A DNA stretch of 9,015 nucleotides, from the NCBI GenBank assembly GCA_902493755.1, contig CABURF010000029.1, positions 1 through 9,015 of the forward strand, read 5' to 3'. A program made the translations under genes and the position numbers. Position 1 is the stretch's first letter. Every line of letters starts with the position of its first letter. This document shows positions 1 through 7,483 of this stretch, piece after piece. This DNA comes from an uncultured Coriobacteriia bacterium. GTDB lineage: Bacteria > Actinomycetota > Coriobacteriia > Coriobacteriales > QAMH01. The notes beneath the pieces were generated by a model. It had not been told where the DNA came from, did no database searches, and saw nothing but the letters and a program-made list of their open reading frames with translations.

Positions 1-422
1 AGGCGCACTGCAATGATGTGACGCATCCGTATCCGGGCATCATGGAGCTGCTCGTCGGCCTCAAGAGCCGTGGCATCAAGATGGCCATCGTGAGCAACAA
101 GGTTCAACCAGAGACCGAGGCCCTGCGCAAGCTCTGGTTCGCAGATTACATTCCCGTTGCGGTTGGTCGCGTCGAGGGCATCGCTCCCAAGCCAGATCCG
201 GCAATGGCCTTCAAGGCACTCGAGCTCTTGGGGTCAAGCTCGCAAGATGCATGGTTCGTAGGCGACTCGCAGCCCGACGTGCGTACGGGCAAAAATGCTG
301 GGTGCACGAGCGTTGCCTGTACCTGGGGTTTCAGGGATTTCGCTACGCTTGAGGAGGAGTATCCCGATTTCATCATCGATAGTCCGCTCGAGCTTCTCGA
401 TATCGTCGACGCGAGTCACTAG
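1..422 (+). CDS. HAD-family hydrolase, phosphoglycolate phosphatase-like (5' truncated by window edge)
   Basis: The reading frame is open from the left edge (codons from base 3), so the gene starts outside the window; the GTG at 18 is just an internal valine. Three of the four HAD motifs are visible: motif II serine in IVSNK (87-101), motif III lysine in KPDP (189-200), and motif IV GDSQPD with its metal-binding aspartates (261-278). The nucleophile motif DxDxT and most of the cap domain would lie upstream. The region around GDS and the terminal hydrophobic helix resemble Gph/phosphoglycolate phosphatases, cytosolic enzymes that hydrolyse small phosphate esters, but the substrate cannot be read from the sequence. 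About 140 residues are present, so perhaps 70-80 are missing compared with a typical 215-residue family member. The gene ends 12 bases before addB on the same strand and is probably cotranscribed with it. HAD membership is firm; the exact substrate is not. Confidence 0.88.
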   Translation, partial: AHCNDVTHPYPGIMELLVGLKSRGIKMAIVSNKVQPETEALRKLWFADYIPVAVGRVEGIAPKPDPAMAFKALELLGSSSQDAWFVGDSQPDVRTGKNAGCTSVACTWGFRDFATLEEEYPDFIIDSPLELLDIVDASH

Positions 423-434
423 AAGGCCTGCACG

Positions 435-3224
435 ATGGGGGTAACGACGGTCAGCACGCTTGATGCACTGCTTGAAGCGAGCAACGCAGCTTTGCTGCGC
501 GCACAGGGCGAGGGTGCTGCTGCCACGCTCATCGTGCCCTCGCATGCATGGGGCCAGCAACGTAAACTACAACTCCGCACGCGTATTGGCGCCGGTGTCG
601 ATGTCGTAACGCATGCGCAGTTCGTGAGTCAGCTTTGGGATGTCCATGGCGACGGCTCCACCATCGTAACACCTGCCGAACGCAGGGTCTTGTTGCGTCC
701 GCTTGTCACGCAGGTCGGTCTCTTTGGCGCCACGCCTTCTCCTGGCTTCATCATGCAGCTCGGCGCGTTTGTCGAGGAAGCCATCTATCCGGGTCTGTGC
801 CCGAGCACCGCGTTGTCGAGCTCGGAATCAAGGCTCATGGAGCTCGTTTCGCTCTATGAGGCAAAGCTCGAGCACGAGGGACTTGTCGAGATTGCCCAGG
901 CAGAGCATGCGCTCATGCAAGAGGGCGTCTGTCGGGGCATGCACCTGGTCTTCGAAGCCCCCAATTTGCATAGCGCGCATCTGCGCCGCTTCGTTGCCGG
1001 GATCGAGCCGGGCGCATCAGTTTCTGTCATTCAGCAACATCTCGACATTGGCGTGAGTGCCCTGCCAGAAGATGACGAGCTCCTTGCCTTGCGGCAGCGC
1101 CTCTTCACGGGTAAGGGTGGCGTGCAGGCACAAGGTCGCGTGCGCGTGGGCGAGGCTCACGGGACGCATGTCGCAAGCGATGTGGTCACGAGTCTCGTGC
1201 GTAGCATGCACGAGAAGAACGGCATCGACTATACGGATATGCTTGTCTGCTGCGCCAGCACTGCCGATGCATATCCGCGCTTGCATGATGCATTTGCACG
1301 TGCGGACATCCCCTTTGTCACGCAGTTTGCCGTGCCTTGTGCGCGCACGGGTCTGGGTGCTGCGTTCTCCGCTCTCGAGCTGGTCGTGCAAGCGGGTGAC
1401 GATGCGCCCTTCGAGCCCTTCGTCGACGTGCTGTGCGGTCCCTATGCAGGAGTGCCTGCCCAAGATGCTCGCGCCTTGCAAATGCGCTGGCGCGAACAAG
1501 CCGGCTCGGTACCATACAAGAGGATGCGTGACGTCCGCGAGGGCTTCGCCCAGGGCAACGCGAGCGCTGCCATCACGCGTGAACGCTTCGAGCCTCTCGT
1601 GCGGCTCATCGATGCTTCGCGTGTCGATCGTGTCAGGCTTCTCTTCGAGCACGCGCGCTCGGCACAGCTCGATGTCGATACGCTTGTCGATGATTGCGCG
1701 GCAGCTGAGGCATTGCTTGACTATCTCGAGCTCTGCGAACGTTTCATCTGCGAGCCCGATGCCGACGAGATGGCGAATCTTCCCGTCACGCTCAATCGCT
1801 CGTATGGCAACCAGAACGAGGCTCTTCGCATCGTCGATGCGGATGCGATCGGGCCCACTCGTGCAAGTGCCATCATCCTGTGTGATCTGGATGCGCTTCA
1901 TTACCCCATGGCATCGCAGGCTGGCCCGTTCGACACGCTCATGCGTAAGCTCGGCATCGAGTACGTAGACACGCTTGCTTGCGACCAGCGCATCATGCTG
2001 CTCAACACCATCGAATCGTGCGAGAACTGCTTTGCCTTTACGCGCACGACGCACGACGCAGGTGGTGATGAGAGCTGTCCGAGCGCCCTGTTCGAGGAGC
2101 TTGTCTCCGCATATCGCAGTTCCGAAGAGGACGAAGCGGAGCTTTCCGTTCAGGCTGTTCCGCAATCTCTCAGGCCATGGCTGCTTGCGCTGAACGAGGC
2201 TGACGTCTTCTTCGCGAACGAGGGGCCGCATGACGACGTCTCGGTTACGCGCGGTTCGCTTGCATTGGCTACGATGAAGAAGGACTTGACACACGACCTC
2301 AAGGACAAGCCCCTGGCGTTTTCACCCACGGCCCTCGAGGATTATTACCGCTGTCCATATCGGTGGTTCGCATGTCGGCGCGTGGGCTACAACGGCATGG
2401 ATGTCGCATTTGATGCGGCCGCTCAGGGCAATCTCGTTCATGCGGTCATGGAGCGTTTCTACCGTTGCCTCAAACAGGCCGGATATGATCGCGTGACCGA
2501 GCAGAACGTGGACGAGGCGCTTGCCATTGCCAGCAAAGCCTTCGACCAGCAGGTTGAAGATGATCAGTCACGCGAGCGACGGGGTCTCTACTTGCGCACC
2601 GAGTACGATTCATGCGCGTGCGAAGAGCTGCGTCGGCAAGTCTTCGATCTTGTGCGGCGTGATGCCACGTTTTTGCCGGGTTTCATTCCCACCTACTTCG
2701 AGCTTGAGATCGGTCGTTCCTCAGAGCAGCTCCTCGAATATGCGGGCGTGCCCGTGCGCGGCAAGGTCGATTGCATCGATGTCGATGCAGAGGGAAACGC
2801 CGTCATCATCGATTACAAGCTCAGCGGCCTTTCTACTGGTTATGGCTTCGGTCGCGATGACGAGCTACCGCAGCGCATTCAGACAGACATATACGCCACG
2901 CTTGTCGAGCGGCACTTTGCGGCACTTGGTACGCCGCTTCGCGTCGTTGGCTCCGTTTATCGCTCATATGCCAAGAACGCGCTGCGCGGTGTCTATACGC
3001 GCGGCATACCGTGGGGCGATACCGAGCATCTGCGCGAGGATTTCGACGCACTGCCTCGTGCTGGTGGTGATGAGGAGTACGATGCGTATCTGTCGCGCGT
3101 CGAGGATGTGATTGCATCATGCGTCGAGCGTCTTCGCGCAGGCGATATCGCGCCGGCTCCGCTTTCGAGTGATGTGTGCGAGTACTGCAAGGCAGCCTCG
3201 TTTTGCCCCAAGGGAGGTGCCTGA
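435..3224 (+). CDS. addB: AddB-like helicase-nuclease subunit, PD-(D/E)XK nuclease with Fe-S cysteines
   Basis: This 929-residue protein is the likely partner of AddA in the ATP-dependent helicase-nuclease that resects double-strand breaks for RecA loading. The C-terminal nuclease domain is clear: FSPTALEDYYRCPYRWF from residue 629, histidine 669 in GNLVHAVMERFY, then the catalytic set Asp779 (GKVDCID) and Asp793-Tyr-Lys795 (IIDYK). Cys640 together with Cys915, Cys918 and Cys924 (C-x2-C-x5-C near the end) reproduces the four-cysteine iron-sulfur staple known from Bacillus AddB. The N-terminal ~600 residues should form the degenerate helicase-like part; no Walker A sequence (GxGKS/T) is visible there, so it should not bind ATP in the usual way. 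The protein is shorter than Bacillus AddB (about 1,166 residues). The start at 435 has AGAAGG at 421-426, eight bases upstream. It follows the HAD gene by 12 bases and its TGA shares one base with the addA ATG, indicating an operon and translational coupling. A RexB-type name is the alternative. Confidence 0.9.
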   Translation: MGVTTVSTLDALLEASNAALLRAQGEGAAATLIVPSHAWGQQRKLQLRTRIGAGVDVVTHAQFVSQLWDVHGDGSTIVTPAERRVLLRPLVTQVGLFGATPSPGFIMQLGAFVEEAIYPGLCPSTALSSSESRLMELVSLYEAKLEHEGLVEIAQAEHALMQEGVCRGMHLVFEAPNLHSAHLRRFVAGIEPGASVSVIQQHLDIGVSALPEDDELLALRQRLFTGKGGVQAQGRVRVGEAHGTHVASDVVTSLVRSMHEKNGIDYTDMLVCCASTADAYPRLHDAFARADIPFVTQFAVPCARTGLGAAFSALELVVQAGDDAPFEPFVDVLCGPYAGVPAQDARALQMRWREQAGSVPYKRMRDVREGFAQGNASAAITRERFEPLVRLIDASRVDRVRLLFEHARSAQLDVDTLVDDCAAAEALLDYLELCERFICEPDADEMANLPVTLNRSYGNQNEALRIVDADAIGPTRASAIILCDLDALHYPMASQAGPFDTLMRKLGIEYVDTLACDQRIMLLNTIESCENCFAFTRTTHDAGGDESCPSALFEELVSAYRSSEEDEAELSVQAVPQSLRPWLLALNEADVFFANEGPHDDVSVTRGSLALATMKKDLTHDLKDKPLAFSPTALEDYYRCPYRWFACRRVGYNGMDVAFDAAAQGNLVHAVMERFYRCLKQAGYDRVTEQNVDEALAIASKAFDQQVEDDQSRERRGLYLRTEYDSCACEELRRQVFDLVRRDATFLPGFIPTYFELEIGRSSEQLLEYAGVPVRGKVDCIDVDAEGNAVIIDYKLSGLSTGYGFGRDDELPQRIQTDIYATLVERHFAALGTPLRVVGSVYRSYAKNALRGVYTRGIPWGDTEHLREDFDALPRAGGDEEYDAYLSRVEDVIASCVERLRAGDIAPAPLSSDVCEYCKAASFCPKGGA
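3212..3218 (+). promoter_or_regulatory. Ribosome binding site that fixes the addA start
   Basis: GGGAGGT lies five bases before the ATG at 3224, inside the last codons of addB. The same frame is open further upstream to an ATG at 3176, but that start would add 16 residues unlike any UvrD N-terminus and has no comparable site. The Q-motif-like TPSQQAAV begins only three residues after the 3224 start, as expected for this family. The junction TGATG (stop 3222-3224, start 3224-3226) suggests coupled translation of the two subunits. Confidence 0.8.
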
Positions 3225-6200
3225 TGCCTCTTACTCCCAGTCAACAAGCTGCGGTCGAAAGTGCCCACGAGCCTCTGTTCATCCAGGCTGGTGCCGGCAC
3301 GGGCAAGACCTTTACGCTCACCAAGCGCATCGCATATGGCCTCTCGCAAGAGTCGGGGCCGCTCATTGGCGATGTCGATCGGCTGCTCACCATCACGTTC
3401 ACCAACAAGGCGGCAGGCGAGCTTATCGGCCGCGTGCGTGCCGAGCTGCGCGCACAGGGGCTTGACGAGGAGTCCCTCAAGATTGACGCTGCCTGGATAT
3501 CGACCATTCATTCGATGTGCCGTCGCATACTGCTTTCGCATGCCTTCGATGTCGGCGTCGATCCGGGCGCAAACCTGCTCACCGAGGACGAGACGCAGGC
3601 GCTTTCCGCCCTCGCGCTCGACGCGTTGCTGCAGGACAACGCGAAGGATGCGCGCCTCGTCTTGCTTTTTGACAACCTTGGCGTCGAGAGTGCGACGAAA
3701 CTCATCAACAGCTTGTCAGAGTTGCTCATGCTCGCGCCGGGCGGCAGGAATGATTTCGAGTTGGGGCCAGCTCCTGCGTCAGCCCGCATCGTTGTCGGTC
3801 GGGTGCGGGAGCTCCTCGCCATATACCAGGGGGCACTTACCGAGCTCGACGAACTCGGACTTCCCGAGGGCAAGATAACGTATGTTCAGAATCGCGATAA
3901 GATCGCGGCGGTGGCAGCGGTTCTCGAGGAGCTGTCTGCCAGCCAAAAAGGCACTCTCTCCTGGGGCGTGCTCGCCAGTGCCATCGAAGAGTGCAAGCCA
4001 CCGGGCGGAGGCAACCTCTCCGCGCCCTACAGTGATATCTTCGCCGAATGCAAAGACGCCCTGCTCGAGGTCGCGGCTGAGGCGCAATCTGCGAACGCGT
4101 ACGAGCTTCTGCGGGCGGCGCTCGACCTTGCGGCAGAGCATCTCGAGCGTCATCGTATGCTCAAGCAGGCGCAAGGCGCACTCGATACAAATGATTTGCT
4201 CATCGCCGCGTACAAGCTGCTCGACGAAGATGACGAGCTGGCACGGACGTATCGCGAGAGCTTCGATTCTGTCATGGTCGACGAGTTCCAGGATACGGAT
4301 AACTTGCAAGTTGGCATCGTGAGCAAGATATGCGATGAGGGACTTACGACGCTGGCCACAGTGGGTGATGCGCAGCAGTCGATATACGGTTTTCGTGGGG
4401 CCGATCTCGAGGTATACCAGCGCACACGAGTCATGATGCGTGAGCGCGGTTCCAACGAGGTCGAGCTCACCGTTAACTATCGCTCGCAACCTGACATCCT
4501 GCGCTTCGTCGAGGACATCTTTTCCAAGCCGGAGTTCTTCGGCGGTGAGTTCCTCAAGGTGAGTTCAGGCCGCGAAGAGGGCTTTAGCCCGTCATGGCTT
4601 GCGCCAGATGAGCCGCGCGTGAAGATATTACTCTCGGCTGGTCACAAGGCGGAGAAAGGGCAGGGGAGGACTTCGGTCGATGCGCTGCGCCAAGCTGATG
4701 CCGTGGCGCTTGCCGACGAATTCGAGCACCTGCATGCACAGGGCGCCCCGTATGGCGATATGGCGATTCTGCTTCAGTCGACGAAGGGTACCAAGGCTGG
4801 CCCTTATCTGCGCGAGCTGCGCAAACGTGGCATACCGGTCATCGTCTCGGGCGGCTCGGACTTCTTCTTGCAGCCCGAGGTCTCGACCGTCGTCATGTTG
4901 CTGCGCGTTTTGGCAGATCGTGATGATGACGAGGCGCTCTTTGACTTGCTTGGCTCGGATTTCTTCAACGCAAGTGATGATGCGCTGCTGGCCCTGTCGG
5001 TCATCAGTCGCCAGCGCCTCAAGCTCCTGCCTGGCGAGTCACGTGCCAAGCCCTCGCTCTATGACGCACTGTGCCTATACATCGAGGAGGCGCAGGACGA
5101 TGCTGACGAGGCGCTCGTGCGTGCGTTCGATACGCTCGAACACGCGCTTGCCGCTTCACCAAGCATCCCTCTCGCGCAGCTCGTGCGAGAGGCCATCGCG
5201 CTTTCCGGCTGGCAAGCCACGCTGTCTGCACGCGGTATCGAGGGCGGTGCGGTTTTCGCGAATGTCGAGCGCGCGTGCGACCTCATCGAAGACCACGAGA
5301 AGCTTCATGGACATGCGCCTTTTGCCACAAGCGCCTATTTCCGCAACCTTGTCGACCTTGCTCGTGAGGGCAAGGGTGCTCGTGCCAAGCTTGGAACGCT
5401 CGTGAGCTCGGGTCAAGACGCCGTGTGCATCATGACGATTCATAGTTCCAAGGGCCTAGAATTTCCCATCGTTGCCGTTGCGGAGTTCGAGAAGAGCGCA
5501 CGCAATACCGGCACACCGCTCATTTCGCTTTCCGAGGAGGGCAAACGTTATCTCGCGCTTGGCGTCACGGGGTCAAGTGCCGCCGCACGCCACCTTGCCG
5601 ACGAAGACCAGGATCCTGGTTCCTTCGCCCTCGCTAGCGAGGTTGCCGAGCATCGGGCTCATGCCCATCAGCTCAAGAAGTTGCGCGATGCACAAGAGCA
5701 GCAGCGTTTGCTCTATGTCGCGCTCACGCGTGCGCGAGACAAACTCATCCTCGTGGCACACGACGGCGCCTTCGCATCCAAGGGCGACTTGTCTGCGGGC
5801 CTCACGAGCAGCTGTTTGCATGCGGTGTTTGGTAAGGAGATTCCCGCGCAGCATGCAAAGGTCACGACAGATGCCGGGGCGCTCGTGGAGCTTGCCATCA
5901 CCGAAGTTCCCTATGGGGCGCAAGAGGAGCAGGCAGACGAGGAAGAGAGCTCACTCGTCGTCATGCATCGTTATCCGGTTTTTGAACCGCCACCCCGCAT
6001 TTCAGCGCAATCGGCTGATTGTGGGCAAATCTACTCGTATTCCTCGATTGCGCATCGCGATGCGCAACATCGCGAGCTTGTCGCCCTCGCAGTCGCGTTG
6101 CGTGATCGCTCCCAGGATGTCGAGACGGTTAGTCCCGTTGGCTCGTCGTTCCACCTTGTCGCGCAATGGCTTGCGTCAGTTCCGCGTGTCGACGGGCGCA

Positions 6201-6646
6201 GCATTGAGCGTCGCATGCTTGCTGCTGCGCGTCGCTATGGGCTCGATGAGGAACAACGTACGCGGCTTGCCAACGCGGTCGCCGCTTGGGTCTCATCAGG
6301 GCGCTACGCCATGGTGCAGGAGTACGAGCGTCGCCATGCGGAGTACGCGTTCTGCGTCGATGTCGAAGGTGTTCCGCTCGAGGGCTACATTGACCTCATA
6401 TGCTTTGATGACGAAGGGGGAGCCCTGGTCATCGATTACAAGACGGGTACGAGCGGGCAGGGCGAAGACCTACACGAGCGCTATGCTTTACAGGCGCAGT
6501 GCTATGCCTACGCGCTGCTGTCCTCGGGCGCCTGCGAGCATGTCGACATGGCGTTCGTACGTCCCGAGGCCAATATGGAGGAAGTGCTCTTCGCCTTCGA
6601 TGTCTGTGACGTTTCCAAGCTTGCGCAGGGTATCCTTGCATCATAA
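3224..6646 (+). CDS. addA: AddA-like UvrD/RecB-family ATP-dependent helicase-nuclease
   Basis: This 1,140-residue protein is the motor and second nuclease of an AddAB complex; it unwinds DNA from double-strand ends, and in known systems the nuclease is attenuated at Chi. All superfamily 1A motifs are present in order: Q motif TPSQQ (4-8), Walker A AGAGTGKT (22-29, Lys28), motif Ia ITFTNKAA (57-64), Walker B DEFQDTD (353-359), GDAQQSIYGFRG (from 381), NYRSQ (418-422), TIHSSKGLEF (from 738), and RLLYVALTRARDKL (828-841). The C-terminal RecB-type nuclease has Asp1057 (GYIDL), Asp1071 and Lys1073 (IDYK), and the QxxxY motif Gln1090-Tyr1094, so it looks catalytically intact. Length is close to known AddA proteins (about 1,200 residues). 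It overlaps addB by one base. Its last codons and TAA are covered on the other strand by the dinB-tail remnant at 6641-6683. No T-tract terminator follows; the first structure downstream is the palindrome at 6683-6709. Confidence 0.95.
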   Translation: MPLTPSQQAAVESAHEPLFIQAGAGTGKTFTLTKRIAYGLSQESGPLIGDVDRLLTITFTNKAAGELIGRVRAELRAQGLDEESLKIDAAWISTIHSMCRRILLSHAFDVGVDPGANLLTEDETQALSALALDALLQDNAKDARLVLLFDNLGVESATKLINSLSELLMLAPGGRNDFELGPAPASARIVVGRVRELLAIYQGALTELDELGLPEGKITYVQNRDKIAAVAAVLEELSASQKGTLSWGVLASAIEECKPPGGGNLSAPYSDIFAECKDALLEVAAEAQSANAYELLRAALDLAAEHLERHRMLKQAQGALDTNDLLIAAYKLLDEDDELARTYRESFDSVMVDEFQDTDNLQVGIVSKICDEGLTTLATVGDAQQSIYGFRGADLEVYQRTRVMMRERGSNEVELTVNYRSQPDILRFVEDIFSKPEFFGGEFLKVSSGREEGFSPSWLAPDEPRVKILLSAGHKAEKGQGRTSVDALRQADAVALADEFEHLHAQGAPYGDMAILLQSTKGTKAGPYLRELRKRGIPVIVSGGSDFFLQPEVSTVVMLLRVLADRDDDEALFDLLGSDFFNASDDALLALSVISRQRLKLLPGESRAKPSLYDALCLYIEEAQDDADEALVRAFDTLEHALAASPSIPLAQLVREAIALSGWQATLSARGIEGGAVFANVERACDLIEDHEKLHGHAPFATSAYFRNLVDLAREGKGARAKLGTLVSSGQDAVCIMTIHSSKGLEFPIVAVAEFEKSARNTGTPLISLSEEGKRYLALGVTGSSAAARHLADEDQDPGSFALASEVAEHRAHAHQLKKLRDAQEQQRLLYVALTRARDKLILVAHDGAFASKGDLSAGLTSSCLHAVFGKEIPAQHAKVTTDAGALVELAITEVPYGAQEEQADEEESSLVVMHRYPVFEPPPRISAQSADCGQIYSYSSIAHRDAQHRELVALAVALRDRSQDVETVSPVGSSFHLVAQWLASVPRVDGRSIERRMLAAARRYGLDEEQRTRLANAVAAWVSSGRYAMVQEYERRHAEYAFCVDVEGVPLEGYIDLICFDDEGGALVIDYKTGTSGQGEDLHERYALQAQCYAYALLSSGACEHVDMAFVRPEANMEEVLFAFDVCDVSKLAQGILAS

Positions 6647-6683
6647 ATGACCGTCGTTCATGCCGCGGGTGCCGGTGTCCTTG
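6641..6683 (-). pseudogene. Orphan copy of the dinB 3' end (last 13 codons plus stop)
   Basis: Read on the minus strand this stretch encodes KDTGTRGMNDGHL followed by TGA, the same residues that end the dinB gene at 8271-8313. The two DNA copies match at 39 of 43 bases. The four differences (6642, 6644, 6650, 6671 against 8272, 8274, 8280, 8301) are three silent third-position changes and a TGA/TAA stop swap. Only silent changes means this is a once-functional gene end, not a random repeat. The remnant stop and leucine codons are complementary to the last serine codon and stop codon of addA (6641-6646), implying that an intact dinB once ended here, convergent with addA. Similarity stops exactly at 6683, where a palindrome starts. 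Confidence 0.85.
6641..6683. repeat. Left copy of 43-bp imperfect direct repeat flanking the toxin-antitoxin segment
   Basis: This is the same 43 bases considered as a flank. It repeats in the same orientation at 8271-8313, 1,630 bases away, with 39 of 43 positions identical. Together the copies behave like the left and right junctions of an inserted segment. Confidence 0.85.
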
Positions 6684-6709
6684 TGTCAGGGGGTCTGACC
6701 CCCTGACAC
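6683..6709. repeat. Perfect 27-nt GC-rich palindrome, REP-like; possible terminator or RNA-stabilising hairpin
   Basis: The left arm GTGTCAGGGGGTC (6683-6695) is perfectly complementary to the right arm GACCCCCTGACAC (6697-6709) around a single central T, so a strong stem-loop can form on either strand. It begins at the last base of the dinB-like repeat and sits 36 bases after the addA stop. There is no following T-run, so it is not a standard intrinsic terminator, although it could still stop or protect the addBA transcript. Short GTGTCAGG...CCTGACAC palindromes of this kind resemble dispersed REP elements seen in several bacterial genomes; that comparison is from memory and not checked here. 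Confidence 0.8.
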
Positions 6710-6718
6710 GCGACTCCT

Positions 6719-6746
6719 TGACACATGGGGCCTGACACATGGAGGG
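6719..6746 (+). repeat. Two tandem 14-bp units beginning TGACACATGG
   Basis: Units 6719-6732 and 6733-6746 both start TGACACATGG and agree at 11 of 14 positions. The core TGACAC also forms the end of the preceding palindrome (6704-6709), so the three copies look like parts of one REP-like cluster. The second copy supplies the -35 hexamer of the toxin-antitoxin promoter. Confidence 0.7.
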
Positions 6747-6759
6747 CACGTGATATACT
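6732..6759 (+). promoter_or_regulatory. Predicted sigma-70-type promoter of the toxin-antitoxin operon
   Basis: A -35 hexamer CTGACA (6732-6737) and a -10 hexamer TATACT (6754-6759), each one base from consensus, are separated by a 16-base spacer. Transcription would start near 6766 and leave a leader of about 25 bases before the ATG at 6791. The perfect TTGACA at 6718-6723 has no -10 at a suitable distance and is probably not the one used. The promoter lies inside the segment bounded by the dinB repeats, so the pair appears to carry its own promoter. Confidence 0.7.
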
Positions 6760-6781
6760 ATGACTCTGTAGAGTCATAGTA
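6756..6781. promoter_or_regulatory. 26-nt perfect palindrome overlapping the -10 box: likely autoregulatory operator
   Basis: Arms 6756-6767 (TACTATGACTCT) and 6770-6781 (AGAGTCATAGTA) are perfectly complementary around two central bases. The palindrome covers most of the -10 hexamer, the predicted start point and the first base of the Shine-Dalgarno sequence of the first gene. A dimeric repressor bound here would block transcription. The obvious candidate is the HTH protein encoded at 7467-8195, as in other self-repressing toxin-antitoxin operons. The palindrome and its position are seen; the identity of the repressor is inferred. Confidence 0.7.
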
Positions 6782-6790
6782 GAGGCAAAT

Positions 6791-7483
6791 ATGAGCATAA
6801 TCCATCTTCATCATGGGTCATCGATGGTGGTAAGGACACCGAGCATCGACAGGTGCAAACCGCATAATGACTACGGGCGTGGGTTCTATTGCACGCGCAG
6901 CTTGGAGCTTGCCAAGGAGTGGGCGTGTCAGCAGGGACATAGCGGTTTTGCGAACACTTATGCGATTGATATGGAGCCACTTAGCGTTCTCGACTTGAAT
7001 AGCGGTCCGTTCAATATCCTTCATTGGCTCACGCTGCTTCTCCAGAATCGGACCATTCGGTTCGCGAGTCCTGTCATGGTTCAGGGGGATGCATGGCTCA
7101 AGAAACACTTTTCGATTGATGTTTCATCAGCAGATGTCATCAAGGGCTATCGTGCCGATGACTCGTATTTTGGCTTCGCACGCGCGTTCCTGCGCAACGA
7201 GATTACGCTCGAACAGCTCTCTTGTGCAATGCGCCTTGGCGAGCTGGGGGAGCAATACATGGTCAAGAGCCCCCGCGCCTTCGACGCGCTCGATTTCGTG
7301 TCGTGCGAGCCTGCGCAAAGTGTTGTCTACTGGGCAAAGCGAACAGCGCGCGACGACAAGGCGCGCAGAGACTTTCGAGAACTGGCAAGCGTTCGGGAGT
7401 ATGGTGAGCTTGCAAAACCCGCACTGTATATCAGTACCCTCATGACACTGGAGGAGGATGACCTTCATGCATGCTTACGCTGA
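6791..7483 (+). CDS. DUF3990-like protein, putative ADP-ribosyltransferase-fold toxin
   Basis: This 230-residue protein resembles the DUF3990 family in its characteristic order of blocks: IHLHHGS near the start (His8, Gly9, Ser10), the strongly conserved-looking DYGRGFYCT (residues 27-35), AKEWAC, a WLTLLLQNR helix, GYRADDSYF (Asp123, Asp124) and, near 155-175, EQYMVKSPRAFDALDFV. An N-terminal HG followed by GxGFY is reminiscent of the ADP-ribosyltransferase fold, so modification of a cellular target with NAD is a reasonable guess, but no target or activity can be read here. The last ~45 residues extend past the part I recognise. No signal peptide or membrane segment is seen. AGAGG (6781-6785) precedes the ATG by five bases. 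The gene overlaps the following HTH gene by 17 bases, the arrangement of a toxin-first toxin-antitoxin operon. Family assignment is from memory and fairly good; toxin function is inferred from family and context. Confidence 0.72.
   Translation: MSIIHLHHGSSMVVRTPSIDRCKPHNDYGRGFYCTRSLELAKEWACQQGHSGFANTYAIDMEPLSVLDLNSGPFNILHWLTLLLQNRTIRFASPVMVQGDAWLKKHFSIDVSSADVIKGYRADDSYFGFARAFLRNEITLEQLSCAMRLGELGEQYMVKSPRAFDALDFVSCEPAQSVVYWAKRTARDDKARRDFRELASVREYGELAKPALYISTLMTLEEDDLHACLR
7452..7457 (+). promoter_or_regulatory. Ribosome binding site deciding the HTH-gene start
   Basis: AGGAGG directly abuts an in-frame ATG at 7458, leaving no spacer, but is nine bases from the in-frame ATG at 7467. The second spacing is workable and the first is not, so 7467 is preferred. 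The site lies within the toxin gene, and the two frames overlap by 17 bases, so translation of the second gene may depend on ribosomes finishing the first. Confidence 0.65.

Noticed and set aside
1017..2294. Long 425-codon open frame on the minus strand inside addB
   Set aside because: It lies wholly antisense to a well-supported gene; its protein shows no recognisable domain, and such frames are common opposite GC-rich codon-biased genes.
3176..3223. Upstream in-frame ATG as an alternative addA start
   Set aside because: The extra 16 residues do not resemble the family, while the ATG at 3224 has a strong ribosome site and places the Q motif at the very N-terminus.
5472..6650. 392-codon plus-strand open frame inside addA
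   Set aside because: It overlaps the addA helicase and nuclease motifs in another frame, and its serine/arginine-rich composition is typical of a shifted-frame shadow.
6683..6709. Palindrome as a standard intrinsic terminator of addA
   Set aside because: The stem is strong but no T-run follows on either strand, so it is recorded as a REP-like repeat with only possible terminator activity.
6718..6723. Perfect TTGACA as the -35 of the toxin-antitoxin promoter
   Set aside because: At 16-18 bases downstream there is only G-rich sequence with no -10-like hexamer; the CTGACA at 6732 pairs properly with TATACT.
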